NCBI GenBank assembly: GCA_043769295.1
Contig: JAYVJL010000156.1
Location: 1 to 64,000, forward strand
Length of the DNA stretch: 64,000 nt
Direction: 5' to 3'
Origin: Aalborgiella sp043769295
GTDB taxonomy: Bacteria; Pseudomonadota; Gammaproteobacteria; Burkholderiales; Burkholderiaceae_C
Shown here one piece after another: positions 1 to 8,017 of this stretch. The notes below the pieces were generated by a model that saw only the letters and a list, made by a program, of their open reading frames with translations, was not told where the DNA came from and made no database searches. The number at the start of each line of letters is the position of its first letter. Position 1 is the stretch's first letter. The position numbers and the translations under genes were made by a program.

Positions 1-3
1 TAC

Positions 4-309
4 TTACCAGCTGGCTTTGGTGATACCGGGGATATTCCCAGCGAAAGCCATCTCACGGATCTTGGCGCGAGCCAAGCCGAACTGACGGAACGTACCACGT
101 GGACGACCCGTGATCGAACAACGGTTGCGTTGACGAGTTGGGTTTGCATTGCGTGGAAGCTTTTGCAGAACAAGACGGGCGGCAGCGCGCTGCTCATCGG
201 TTGCTTTTGCATCGTTTGAAATTGCTTTGTTGTCTGCGTGTACTTTTGCGTACTTGGCAACCAACTTGTCACGCTTGAGTTCGCGCTGGATTAATGCTTG
301 TTTAGCCAC
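4..309 (-). CDS. rpsN: 30S ribosomal protein S14
   Basis: S14 of the small ribosomal subunit head, assembled late near the decoding region of 16S rRNA. The 101-residue protein has the family signature around residues 60-72 (RQRNRC-SITGRPRG) and the conserved C-terminal GNIPGITKASW. It lacks the paired CxxC motifs of the short zinc-binding S14, so it is the long zinc-free form typical of proteobacteria. It is the fourth gene of the minus-strand order rplN-rplX-rplE-rpsN, 8 bases after rplE, and the operon should continue beyond the left edge of the window (rpsH, rplF and others are expected from conserved gene order but cannot be seen). Confidence 0.98.
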   Translation of the reverse strand: MAKQALIQRELKRDKLVAKYAKVHADNKAISNDAKATDEQRAAARLVLQKLPRNANPTRQRNRCSITGRPRGTFRQFGLARAKIREMAFAGNIPGITKASW

Positions 310-317
310 GTGTCACC

Positions 318-857
318 TCAGTTCTTGAACGGGAAACGGAAAGCTGTGAGCAGTGCTTTGCACTCTTCATCAGTTTTAGCCGTTGTGGTGATGCTGATAT
401 TGAGACCACGCAAAGCATCAACCTTGTCGTATTCAATTTCAGGGAAAATGATCTGCTCTTTAACGCCGATGTTGTAGTTGCCACGGCCATCAAATGCGCG
501 GCCAGAGATACCACGGAAGTCACGTACGCGAGGCAAAGCTACGGTCACGAAGCGATCCAGAAATTCCCACATCTGCACGCCGCGCAAAGTGACCATACAG
601 CCAATCGCTTGGCCTTCGCGGATTTTGAAACCGGCGATTGGCTTTTTAGCAACAGTAACCACAGGCTTTTGGCCCGCGATTTTTGTCAAGTCAGCAACTG
701 CGTTGTCCATGACCTTCTTGTCAGAGACCGCTTCACTCACACCCATGTTGAGCGTGATTTTTGTAAGGCGAGGAACCTGCATGGGCGATGTGTAGCCAAA
801 TTTCTCAACCAGGCTCGGTGCGATTTTCTCGCGGTACTGTTGTTGTAAACGTGCCAT
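318..857 (-). CDS. rplE: 50S ribosomal protein L5
   Basis: L5 binds 5S rRNA and forms part of the central protuberance and the contact with P-site tRNA. The 179-residue length is normal for bacteria. Recognisable family segments are the N-terminal KFGYTSPMQVPRLTKITLNMGV, the central GQKPVVTVAKKPIAGFKIREG and the C-terminal region ending in AFRFPFKN. It lies two bases downstream of rplX and 8 bases upstream of rpsN, so co-translation within the spc operon is expected. Nothing odd is seen. Confidence 0.98.
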   Translation of the reverse strand: MARLQQQYREKIAPSLVEKFGYTSPMQVPRLTKITLNMGVSEAVSDKKVMDNAVADLTKIAGQKPVVTVAKKPIAGFKIREGQAIGCMVTLRGVQMWEFLDRFVTVALPRVRDFRGISGRAFDGRGNYNIGVKEQIIFPEIEYDKVDALRGLNISITTTAKTDEECKALLTAFRFPFKN

Positions 858-859
858 GT

Positions 860-1180
860 TTATGCCGCCTTGATTTCTTCACCGCTGGACTTGAAAACGC
901 GTACGCGTTTGCCGTCAGCCGCTAATTTGACACCTACGCGATCAGCCTTACCGGTGGCTACATTGAAAATGGCCACGTTAGACTGATGGATAGGCATGGT
1001 TTTTTCGATGATGCCGCCAACGACACCCTTCATTGGATTTGGCTTGGCATGTTTTTTAACCAAGTTAATGCCGTCAACAATCACATGCGTTTCGCTTTGG
1101 CGCAACGACACTTTGCCGCGCTTGCCCTTGTCACGCCCTGCGATCACAACGACTTCGTCGCCTGTGCGAATTTTGTTCAT
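860..1180 (-). CDS. rplX: 50S ribosomal protein L24
   Basis: L24 is an assembly-initiating protein of the large subunit that binds the 5' end of 23S rRNA. The 106-residue protein contains the KOW motif near residues 5-30 (GDEVVVIAGRDKGKRGKV) and the typical GINLVKKHAKPNP segment. It sits 9 bases downstream of rplN and 2 bases upstream of rplE in the spc operon. Confidence 0.98.
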   Translation of the reverse strand: MNKIRTGDEVVVIAGRDKGKRGKVSLRQSETHVIVDGINLVKKHAKPNPMKGVVGGIIEKTMPIHQSNVAIFNVATGKADRVGVKLAADGKRVRVFKSSGEEIKAA

Positions 1181-1189
1181 GATGCGCCC

Positions 1190-1558
1190 TTACAAAACTT
1201 CAGGAGCTAAGGACACGATCTTCATGAACTTTTCAGTACGCAATTCGCGCGTCACTGGTCCAAAAATGCGAGTGCCAATTGGCTCCAATTTGGCATTCAG
1301 CAAAACTGCTGCGTTGCCGTCAAATTTAACCAATGATCCGTCGCTGCGACGAATGCCCTTGGCTGTACGCACAACCACAGCACTGTAGATCTCGCCTTTT
1401 TTGACGCGACCACGTGGAGCAGCTTCTTTAATACTTACCTTGATAACATCGCCTACGCTAGCGTAGCGACGCTTAGAACCGCCGAGCACTTTAATGCACA
1501 GCACGGACTTAGCACCGGTGTTATCGGCAACATCTAATCGTGTTTCTGTTTGGATCAT
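1190..1558 (-). CDS. rplN: 50S ribosomal protein L14
   Basis: L14 is a core large-subunit protein near the factor-binding face and bridge B8. The 122-residue length and the start MIQTETRLDVADNTGAK are canonical, as is the C-terminal FMKIVSLAPEVL. In many bacteria rplN follows rpsQ at the end of the S10 operon with hardly any gap. Here no ribosomal gene lies upstream: about 300 bases of non-coding DNA separate it from rdgC, so rplN is the first gene of a separately transcribed spc unit. A good sigma-70-like promoter is visible upstream at 1715-1743. Confidence 0.98.
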   Translation of the reverse strand: MIQTETRLDVADNTGAKSVLCIKVLGGSKRRYASVGDVIKVSIKEAAPRGRVKKGEIYSAVVVRTAKGIRRSDGSLVKFDGNAAVLLNAKLEPIGTRIFGPVTRELRTEKFMKIVSLAPEVL

Positions 1559-1714
1559 TTAAATTATTCCCAACTTGCACTGAAAACCCCCACATTGGAA
1601 GCAGTCAATCAGTCTTGGGCCTGTCGTCACCGCTGCAAACCACTCGCAGCACTTCCGTTAGGCAGATACTCGAACACTGCCTTGTCAGTAGACTTAGCAT
1701 TACCCGAGCCCTCG

Positions 1715-1743
1715 ATTATGGCATAGTTTTATGGCCTTGGCAA
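1715..1743 (-). promoter_or_regulatory. candidate sigma-70 promoter of the rplN (spc) operon
   Basis: On the minus strand a TTGCCA -35 hexamer (1738-1743) is separated by exactly 17 bases from a CATAAT -10 hexamer (1715-1720), about 155 bases upstream of the rplN start. Hexamers and spacing are close to consensus, and no other ribosomal gene lies upstream to supply transcription. Not tested. The remainder of 1559-1856 shows no coding potential that I can support. Confidence 0.5.
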
Positions 1744-1856
1744 AATATTTTCAGCGCCACCACTCTATTTGCGCCTTTTTTACATCCATTGACCGTTTTT
1801 GTCGTCTTTAGAACAAACCGGCAGCAAGAAGTCGCCTGATATTGTCTCGAATTACC

Positions 1857-2750
1857 TTAAATCGTCATCTCACCGCCCAAGGCGGCGATCAAATCGGGGA
1901 TCAATTGGCTCAATTCTCCGGTTGCAATAGCAGCATCTGCATCAAAACCGCCCTCTTTTTCTTGTGATGCCCCCTCAAAAACCCCATCCAGGAAAGCTAT
2001 TTTCTTGATCTGGAAGGTGTCTGTGAGTAAAAACGACACCCTTCCTCCCCAAGTCATGGCCAGTTTGGTCGGCACCTTGCCACTGGTGATGTGCAGCCGG
2101 ACCTCGTCAATATCCAGGGCATGGCGTGAATAGCGCACCACGGCCTTGGTTTCGTCAGGTGATTTCAACTCGCACTCACGGTCAATCGTGAAGCCGGCAG
2201 GTGGCTCCTGGCTGCTCAGCCATTCCGACATGGCCACAGCGCAGGAGGTTTGCGGGTTGATGGGCAAGAGTGAGAACCCGTCTAGACATTTCACCAAGTA
2301 AGTGATCACTTCGTCTGCCTTGGCTTGGCTGACCGCGTCAATGGTCAACAGGGATGCTTTGGGATCGATCCACACCACGACAGCGCCCAGCTTGGTAAAA
2401 GCCATGGGTATCAACGAAAGTTTGATGTCTTCTTTGATCTCCTTGGTCTCCCGCTTGCCCGGTTTGCGCCCCGTACCCGCCTCGATGGCAGCCAGTTGCT
2501 CCTTGGCTTTGCGGTTGATCACCGAACTGGGCACGGCTTTGACCTCAATCATCAGCTTGAGCATGAGCTGCCCACCCACAGACTCGACCAGCGCGCCATT
2601 TGCCTCGCCCCGTGGTTCCGTCCAGCCGACTGATTTTTCCTGGCTGGCACCACATTCAATATAGCGGGCAGCCTCTAAACCAGCCTCGATCAGTTCTAAA
2701 TCAGCCGTCCAAGTGGGGGCGATGCGGTAGATAAGCGCGTTTTTAAACAC
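1857..2750 (-). CDS. rdgC: recombination-associated protein RdgC
   Basis: RdgC is a ring-forming, sequence-independent DNA-binding protein of the nucleoid that modulates RecA access to DNA. The family is recognised by the start FKNALIYRIAP, a central region with FTKLGAVVVWIDP and the C-terminal QIKKIAFLDGVFE. I chose the GTG start at 2750, since RdgC proteins normally begin MFKN and the open frame upstream of it (to 2837) looks non-coding. This gives 297 residues, the usual family length. It is a monocistronic minus-strand gene; the region 2751-3046 upstream holds a copy of the dispersed palindromic element and the terminator of the phasin gene. Confidence 0.93.
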   Translation of the reverse strand: MFKNALIYRIAPTWTADLELIEAGLEAARYIECGASQEKSVGWTEPRGEANGALVESVGGQLMLKLMIEVKAVPSSVINRKAKEQLAAIEAGTGRKPGKRETKEIKEDIKLSLIPMAFTKLGAVVVWIDPKASLLTIDAVSQAKADEVITYLVKCLDGFSLLPINPQTSCAVAMSEWLSSQEPPAGFTIDRECELKSPDETKAVVRYSRHALDIDEVRLHITSGKVPTKLAMTWGGRVSFLLTDTFQIKKIAFLDGVFEGASQEKEGGFDADAAIATGELSQLIPDLIAALGGEMTI

Positions 2751-2910
2751 AGACAGCCTTTTTAATGGGGGGAATCGAAACAATGCAAGGAAGTGCAGCA
2801 GCGGCAAAGGCGCAAAGCAGCCATAAAGCAGCTGCAAAGGCGCTATTGTCCGTGCGTTAGCCCTCGATTTTTAAAACCACGGCCATCAATTTTGTAAATC
2901 TACGTACAAA

Positions 2911-2968
2911 TTGCTACAAATAAAATAGCAAATTAGGCAATAAATACGCCGGCTATATCTGTATTTGA
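2911..2968 (-). repeat. dispersed palindromic element, copy 1 (intergenic)
   Basis: Read on the minus strand this has the core TAGCCGGCGTATTTATTGCC followed by a hairpin TTGCTA...TAGCAA with an 8-9 base AT-rich loop. It lies between rdgC and the phasin gene. One of 14 recognisable copies in the window, and among those closest to the consensus. Confidence 0.85.
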
Positions 2969-3002
2969 AGGTATTTTTAGCTTTTTAAGTGATTTGACCC
3001 AT

Positions 3003-3029
3003 AAAAAAAGGCGCCAAGCGCCCTTTTTT
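3003..3029 (-). terminator. rho-independent terminator of the phasin gene (bidirectional)
   Basis: GGCGC-CAA-GCGCC stem flanked by a run of seven A on one side and six T on the other, so it can act in both directions. It sits 18 bases after the phasin stop codon. Confidence 0.8.
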
Positions 3030-3046
3030 GAGATGTTGGTTTGAAA

Positions 3047-3610
3047 TTAAACAGTTTTACTTGGTGCAGCGCGCTTGGACGCAGCCTTAACTGCAGGTTT
3101 TGAAACTGATTTGACGGCTGGTTTGGCCACGGGAGCCTTGGCAACAACCGTTTTTTTAGCCGCAGGCGCAGCTGCTTTAACGGTTTTTGCCGGTTTTTTT
3201 TGAATTTGTTTGCTTAATTCGTCCACACGCTGGATCAATGCCTGCACGTCTTTTGCTGACGGCACACCCAGCTTATTCAGGGCTTTGGCGACGCGATCTT
3301 CAAAGATGTTTTCCAGCTTGTCCCACTGGCCGGTGGCTTTGGAGGTGATGCCGTTGGCCATGTCGGTCATTTTGCTGGTGGTTTCGGTGATTTTTTCTTC
3401 AGCGGCGGCTTGGGTTTTGCGCTGCAAGCCCAGACCGTCTTTGACCAGGTTTTCAAACACTTTGCCGCCTTCGGCTTGGGCTTTGGAGAAAGCGCCCAGA
3501 CCAGCCAGCCAGATTTGCTGCGCAGATTCTTTGACGCTGCTCGCCAGTTGCGCACCAGTGTGGGCGCTGGCAGCTTTTTCAGCGGATAGTTTTTTTAGTT
3601 TTTTGACCAT
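3047..3610 (-). CDS. phasin family protein with histone-like tail
   Basis: Predicted surface protein of polyhydroxyalkanoate granules. Residues 20-137 form an amphipathic, mostly helical phasin domain (WLAGLGAFSKAQAEGGKVFENLVKDG is a strong family signature), with a heptad-like segment at 120-137. Residues 138-187 are a Lys/Ala/Pro-rich tail (repeats of KPAVK, AAPAAKK) like the histone H1-like tail of PhaF, which in Pseudomonas binds DNA and helps partition granules; that role here is inferred from resemblance. The ATG is preceded by a perfect AGGAGG. No PHA synthase lies in the window. Upstream there is a perfect TGCACC-N7-GGTGCA dyad and, divergently, a fatty acyl-CoA reductase, linking the locus to storage lipid metabolism. 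Confidence 0.88.
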   Translation of the reverse strand: MVKKLKKLSAEKAASAHTGAQLASSVKESAQQIWLAGLGAFSKAQAEGGKVFENLVKDGLGLQRKTQAAAEEKITETTSKMTDMANGITSKATGQWDKLENIFEDRVAKALNKLGVPSAKDVQALIQRVDELSKQIQKKPAKTVKAAAPAAKKTVVAKAPVAKPAVKSVSKPAVKAASKRAAPSKTV

Positions 3611-3685
3611 GTGGCCTCCTAGGGTAAATCAAACAACAATTCGCGCCGTGATGCGCCAAGACTGCACTGACTTTAACCGCCGTGA

Positions 3686-3704
3686 TGCACCGTGTTTAGG
3701 TGCA
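3686..3704. promoter_or_regulatory. inverted repeat TGCACC-N7-GGTGCA, candidate operator
   Basis: A perfect 6-base dyad with a 7-base spacer in the divergent region between the phasin gene and the acyl-CoA reductase gene, 76-94 bases upstream of the phasin start. Nearby, CGCCGTGATGC occurs twice as a direct repeat. Position and symmetry suit a dimeric repressor such as PhaR, but the identity of any regulator is only a guess. Confidence 0.35.
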
Positions 3705-3820
3705 GGATTCTAGAACGCTAGAGGTCTTTTACTAGGGAAAAGCACCCTCTACACGGGTTTATGCTTAATTCATCAGACACTAATTTAGGCAAAATGAACG
3801 CTTCTATTTGGAGTCCACAC

Positions 3821-5836
3821 ATGCACTATTTTGTAACCGGAGCTACCGGCTTCATTGGCAAACGACTGGTAAAGAAGCTGTTAGAGCGCAAAGGTGCTGT
3901 CGTTCATTTCTTGATCCGCAAGGAAAGCGATAGCAAGGTTGCTGGTTTGCGTGACTATTGGGGAGTAGGTGGGGCAGTGGATGCCAAGCGCGCTATCCCC
4001 GTTTACGGCGATTTGACCAGCAAGAAACTGGGTGTTTCCGTCGATGCAGTGAAGACACTGAAAGGCAAAATCGACCATTTTTACCACTTGGCAGCGGTGT
4101 ATGACCTGAGCGCCGACGAAGCCAGCCAGATCGCCGTCAACATCGACGGCACCCGCAACACCATTGAGTTTGCCAAGGCCATCGACGTGGGGCATTTTCA
4201 CCACGTCAGCAGCATTGCGGCGGCGGGCTTGTACGAAGGCGTGTTCCGTGAGGACATGTTTGATGAGGCTGAAAACTACGACCACCCTTACTTCAAAACC
4301 AAACACGAAAGCGAAAAAATCGTCCGTAAAGAGTACAAAAGCGCTTGGACGGTGTACCGCCCCGCCTTTGTAGTGGGCGACAGCACCACCGGCGAGATGG
4401 ACAAGGTGGACGGCCCCTACTATTTCTTCAAGCTCATTCAGCGCATGCGCCAAATTTTGCCACCGTGGATGCCATCGGTCGGCATCGAGGGCGGACGCAT
4501 CAACATCGTTCCGGTGGATTTCGTGGTCAACAGCATTGACCATGTCAGCCACGCCAAGGACAGCAAAGACATCAAGGGCAAAGCCTTCCACATCGTCGAC
4601 CCCATGGGCTACCGCGTGGGCGACGTGCTGGACATCTTCAGCAAAGCGGCACATGCCCCGAAGATGAATCTGTTCATCAACGCGGCTTTGCTGGGCTTTA
4701 TCCCCAAAAGCGTGAAAAAAGGCATGATGGCGCTCGCCCCCGTGCGTCGTGTGCGCAACGCCATCATGAAAGACTTGGATCTGCCCGAAGACATCTTCGA
4801 GTTTGTCAATTGGCCGACACGTTATGACAGGCGCGAGCTGGACGCCGCCCTCAAAGGCAGCGGCATTGAATGTCCCAACTTGAAAGACTACGCCTGGGTG
4901 CTGTGGGATTATTGGGAGCGTCACCTCGACCCAGCGCTGTTCATCGACCGCACCCTTAAAGGCACGGTCGGCGGCAAAGTGGTGCTCGTCACCGGCGGCT
5001 CGTCCGGCATTGGCTTATCGGCTGCCTGCCGATTTGCCGAGGCTGGCGCGATCACCATCATCTGCGCGCGTGGCGAAGAGCAGTTGGCAGAAGCCAAGAA
5101 AACTATTCAAGAAGCAGCGGGTAAAGACACCAAAGTCTTCACCTATTCCGTCGATATCGTCGATGAAGCGCAATGCGCCGAATTTGTGCAAAAGCTGGAG
5201 GCAAACCACGGTGGCGTGGATTTCTTGATCAACAACGCCGGCCGCTCCATCCGCCGCGCGATTGAAGCCAGTTATGACCGCTTCCATGACTTTGAGCGCA
5301 CCATGGCATTGAACTACTTCGGCGCGCTACGCATCACCATGGGTTTGCTGCCCGGCATGGTGGCGAAACGCAAGGGGCATATCGTCAACATCAGCTCCAT
5401 CAGCGTGCTGGTCAATGCGCCGCGCTTTTCAGCCTATGTCGCCAGCAAAGCCGCGCTGGACGCCTGGACCAACTGCGCGGCCTGCGAATATGCCGACCAA
5501 GGCGTCACCTTCACCACCATCAAAATGCCCTTGGTACGCACACCGATGACGGCACCAACCAAGATCTACGACAGCATGCCGCTGTTGATGCCCGAAGAAG
5601 CGGCAGACATGATCATCCGCGCCTGCGTCGAAAAACCCGTCGAAATAGCCACCCGTTTGGGCACCTCGGTCGGTCTGCTGCACGTTGCGGCCCCGCGCGT
5701 GGCGCAAATCTTGATGAACACGACTTTCCGCATGTTCCCGGACAGCGCGGCCGCCAAGGGCGACAAGAGCGGCAAACCCACATTGTCACCCGAGGCAATT
5801 GCCATGTCACAGATGATGCAGGGGATTCATTTCTGA
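3821..5836 (+). CDS. two-domain SDR protein, probable fatty acyl-CoA reductase
   Basis: 671 residues with two dehydrogenase domains. Residues 1-370 are an extended SDR with the nucleotide motif TGATGFIG (6-13) and Y157-x3-K161. Residues 385-630 are a classical SDR with TGGSSGIG (391-398), an NNAG motif and Y539-x3-K543. This architecture and length match the bifunctional fatty acyl-CoA reductases of Marinobacter (Maqu_2220 type), which reduce acyl-CoA or acyl-ACP to fatty alcohol for wax ester synthesis. The assignment is from remembered family resemblance. The ATG at 3821 is chosen because GGAG lies 7 bases upstream and TGATGFIG then sits at the proper N-terminus; an ATG 60 bases upstream has no such site. 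Divergent from the phasin gene and followed by a clear terminator. Confidence 0.82.
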   Translation: MHYFVTGATGFIGKRLVKKLLERKGAVVHFLIRKESDSKVAGLRDYWGVGGAVDAKRAIPVYGDLTSKKLGVSVDAVKTLKGKIDHFYHLAAVYDLSADEASQIAVNIDGTRNTIEFAKAIDVGHFHHVSSIAAAGLYEGVFREDMFDEAENYDHPYFKTKHESEKIVRKEYKSAWTVYRPAFVVGDSTTGEMDKVDGPYYFFKLIQRMRQILPPWMPSVGIEGGRINIVPVDFVVNSIDHVSHAKDSKDIKGKAFHIVDPMGYRVGDVLDIFSKAAHAPKMNLFINAALLGFIPKSVKKGMMALAPVRRVRNAIMKDLDLPEDIFEFVNWPTRYDRRELDAALKGSGIECPNLKDYAWVLWDYWERHLDPALFIDRTLKGTVGGKVVLVTGGSSGIGLSAACRFAEAGAITIICARGEEQLAEAKKTIQEAAGKDTKVFTYSVDIVDEAQCAEFVQKLEANHGGVDFLINNAGRSIRRAIEASYDRFHDFERTMALNYFGALRITMGLLPGMVAKRKGHIVNISSISVLVNAPRFSAYVASKAALDAWTNCAACEYADQGVTFTTIKMPLVRTPMTAPTKIYDSMPLLMPEEAADMIIRACVEKPVEIATRLGTSVGLLHVAAPRVAQILMNTTFRMFPDSAAAKGDKSGKPTLSPEAIAMSQMMQGIHF

Positions 5837-5867
5837 TCCAAAGCGACCAGAAACCAGCATTTTTTAC

Positions 5868-5893
5868 AAAAAGCGTCTTCGGGTGCTTTTTTT
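5868..5893 (+). terminator. rho-independent terminator after the acyl-CoA reductase gene
   Basis: AAAAAGCGTC-TTCG-GGTGCTTTTT hairpin with a stable TTCG tetraloop and a continuing T run, 31 bases after the stop codon. Confidence 0.8.
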
Positions 5894-5992
5894 TGGGCTT
5901 TTTTGCGCACTCAAAGCGGCGATAATGCAAAGGTGAGTTGGTTCACGCCCGACCAGCATAGCGATTAACACAACACTTTCTGGGAATTCAGC

Positions 5993-7069
5993 ATGATTTT
6001 GGTGACTGGCGGTGCAGGCTTCATTGGAGCTAACTTTGTCCTTGATTGGCTATCTGCCCATAATGAAGAGGTGGTGACGCTGGACAAACTCACCTATGCG
6101 GGCAATTTGGAGAACTTGTCCTCACTCGCCAACGACAAGCGCCACACCTTCGTTCAAGGCGACATCGGCGACTCGGCTTTGGTGACGTCTTTGCTGGCCA
6201 AGTACCAACCGCGTGCTGTGCTCAATTTTGCAGCGGAGTCGCATGTGGACCGCTCGATCCATGGGCCTGAAGACTTTATCCAGACCAATATTGTGAGCAC
6301 GTTTCACCTGCTGGAAGCGGTGCGCGCCTATTTTGGCCAACTGGAAGGCGCTGCCAAGTCCAACTTTCGGCTGCTGCATGTGTCGACCGATGAGGTGTAC
6401 GGTTCGCTCGCGCCCAAAGAGCCCGCCTTTACCGAAAAGCACCAGTACGAGCCGAACAGCCCGTATTCAGCCAGCAAAGCCGCGAGCGACCACCTGGTCC
6501 GGGCCTACCACCACACCTATGGGCTACCGGTGCTGACCACCAATTGCAGCAACAACTACGGCCCCTACCATTTCCCTGAAAAGCTCATCCCGCTGATGAT
6601 TGTGAACGCCTTGGCAGGTAAAAACCTGCCAATTTACGGCGACGGCCAGCAAATCCGCGATTGGCTGTACGTCAAAGACCATTGCAGCGCCATTCGCCGT
6701 GTTTTAGAAGCGGGCAAACTGGGCGAGACCTACAATATCGGTGGCTGGAATGAGAAGCCGAACGTAGATATCGTCAACACCATCTGCCAATTACTCAACG
6801 AGTTCACGCCCAGAGCCGACGGCAAGAGCTATGCAGAGCAGATTACTTACGTCACCGACCGCGCTGGCCACGATCGCCGCTACGCCATTGACGCCAGCAA
6901 GATTGAACGCGAACTGGGCTGGAAGCCGGTCGAAACCTTTGAAACAGGCATCCGCAAAACAGTTCAATGGTATTTGACCAACCCAGACTGGGTCACCCAT
7001 GTGCAAAACGGCAGCTACCGCGACTGGGTGAGCAAACAATACGCCGGTTCTGCACAGATAGCGGCATGA
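5993..7069 (+). CDS. rfbB: dTDP-glucose 4,6-dehydratase
   Basis: Second step of dTDP-L-rhamnose synthesis: NAD-dependent 4,6-dehydration of dTDP-glucose. The 358-residue extended SDR shows TGGAGFIG at 5-12, the dehydratase triad T132-D133-E134 in STDEVYG, and Y158-x3-K162 in SPYSASK, all diagnostic of RmlB rather than other epimerases. First gene of the plus-strand unit rfbB-rfbD-rfbA-rfbC. Its stop overlaps the rfbD start (ATGA). Confidence 0.97.
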   Translation: MILVTGGAGFIGANFVLDWLSAHNEEVVTLDKLTYAGNLENLSSLANDKRHTFVQGDIGDSALVTSLLAKYQPRAVLNFAAESHVDRSIHGPEDFIQTNIVSTFHLLEAVRAYFGQLEGAAKSNFRLLHVSTDEVYGSLAPKEPAFTEKHQYEPNSPYSASKAASDHLVRAYHHTYGLPVLTTNCSNNYGPYHFPEKLIPLMIVNALAGKNLPIYGDGQQIRDWLYVKDHCSAIRRVLEAGKLGETYNIGGWNEKPNVDIVNTICQLLNEFTPRADGKSYAEQITYVTDRAGHDRRYAIDASKIERELGWKPVETFETGIRKTVQWYLTNPDWVTHVQNGSYRDWVSKQYAGSAQIAA

Positions 7070-7968
7070 CCACACCTCTGAAAATCCTGCTGTTTGGCAA
7101 AGGCGGTCAGGTCGGCTGGGAGCTGCAGCGCAGTCTGGCACCGCTGGGCGAGGTCGTTGCCGTTGATTTTGACAGTACCGATTTGTGTGGCGACTTCACC
7201 AATCCTGCCGGTTTGGCCGAAACAGTGCGCCAGGTCAAACCCAGCATCATCGTCAACGCGGCAGCCCACACCGCTGTGGACAAAGCCGAGTCTGAGCCTG
7301 AGCTGGCGCGCACCATCAATGCAACCGCGCCCGGCATCATCGCTCAAGAGGCGCAGCGTCTGGGCTGCTGGATGGTGCATTACTCGACCGATTACGTGTT
7401 TGATGGCTCTGGCGAGCAGGCCTGGACAGAGTCTGACCAGCCCGCGCCACTGAGTGTGTATGGTCAAACCAAATGGGAAGGCGAGCAGTTGGTTGCCGCC
7501 AATTGCAGCAAACACCTGATCTTCAGGACCAGCTGGGTCTACGCGGCACGTGGTGGTAATTTTGCCAAAACCATGCTACGACTGGCCAAAGAACGTGACA
7601 GTTTGAGCGTGATTGACGATCAAATCGGCGCACCTACAGGGGCAGACTTGCTGGCCGACATCACCACGCTGGCCTTGCGTCAGGCCCAAACGCAGCCCGA
7701 TCTGGCAGGTCTGTACCACCTGGTCGCCAGCGGCCATACCTCATGGCATGGCTATGCGTCGCTGGTGATTGAACAGGCACGGCAAGCAGGCATTCCGCTT
7801 AAAACACCTCAAAATGCTATACATAAGATAGCAACTAAGGCATACCCTACGCCGGCTAGACGTCCAATTAACTCAAAATTGGACACTTCCAAGCTGCAGG
7901 CAGCCTTTCAGGTGCATTTACCGGCTTGGCAGCAGGGCGTGACCCGCATGTTGGCTGAAATCATCTGA
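7066..7968 (+). CDS. rfbD: dTDP-4-dehydrorhamnose reductase
   Basis: Final NADPH-dependent reduction giving dTDP-L-rhamnose. 300 residues with GKGGQVG at 11-17, YSTDYVFDG from residue 106 and Y132-x3-K136 (YGQTK). The start ATG overlaps the rfbB stop (ATGA), preferred over a longer frame that begins inside rfbB. Oddity: residues 250-266 (NAIHKIATKAYPTPARR) are encoded by a copy of the dispersed palindromic element, which runs straight into the conserved substrate-domain motif YPTPARRP. The gene stays open and full length. Confidence 0.96.
   Translation: MTTPLKILLFGKGGQVGWELQRSLAPLGEVVAVDFDSTDLCGDFTNPAGLAETVRQVKPSIIVNAAAHTAVDKAESEPELARTINATAPGIIAQEAQRLGCWMVHYSTDYVFDGSGEQAWTESDQPAPLSVYGQTKWEGEQLVAANCSKHLIFRTSWVYAARGGNFAKTMLRLAKERDSLSVIDDQIGAPTGADLLADITTLALRQAQTQPDLAGLYHLVASGHTSWHGYASLVIEQARQAGIPLKTPQNAIHKIATKAYPTPARRPINSKLDTSKLQAAFQVHLPAWQQGVTRMLAEII
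7812..7863 (-). repeat. dispersed palindromic element, copy 2 (inside rfbD)
   Basis: On the plus strand the hairpin half ATGCTAT...ATAGCA is followed by AGGCA and ACGCCGGCTAGA, i.e. the element in reverse orientation. It is translated in frame as part of RmlD; the GCCGGC core reads ACG-CCG-GCT-AGA (Thr-Pro-Ala-Arg), coinciding with a motif conserved in the family. Confidence 0.7.
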
Positions 7969-8017
7969 TCAAGACCTTCTTCAAGTAACCCGTCAATTTT
8001 AGCTACCTCCTCTTGCC

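Noticed and set aside
3881..4924. Long open frame on the minus strand, 347 codons, opposite the acyl-CoA reductase gene
   Set aside because: Its protein is His/Val-rich low-quality sequence with no family resemblance, mirrored from the strong coding pattern of the plus strand.
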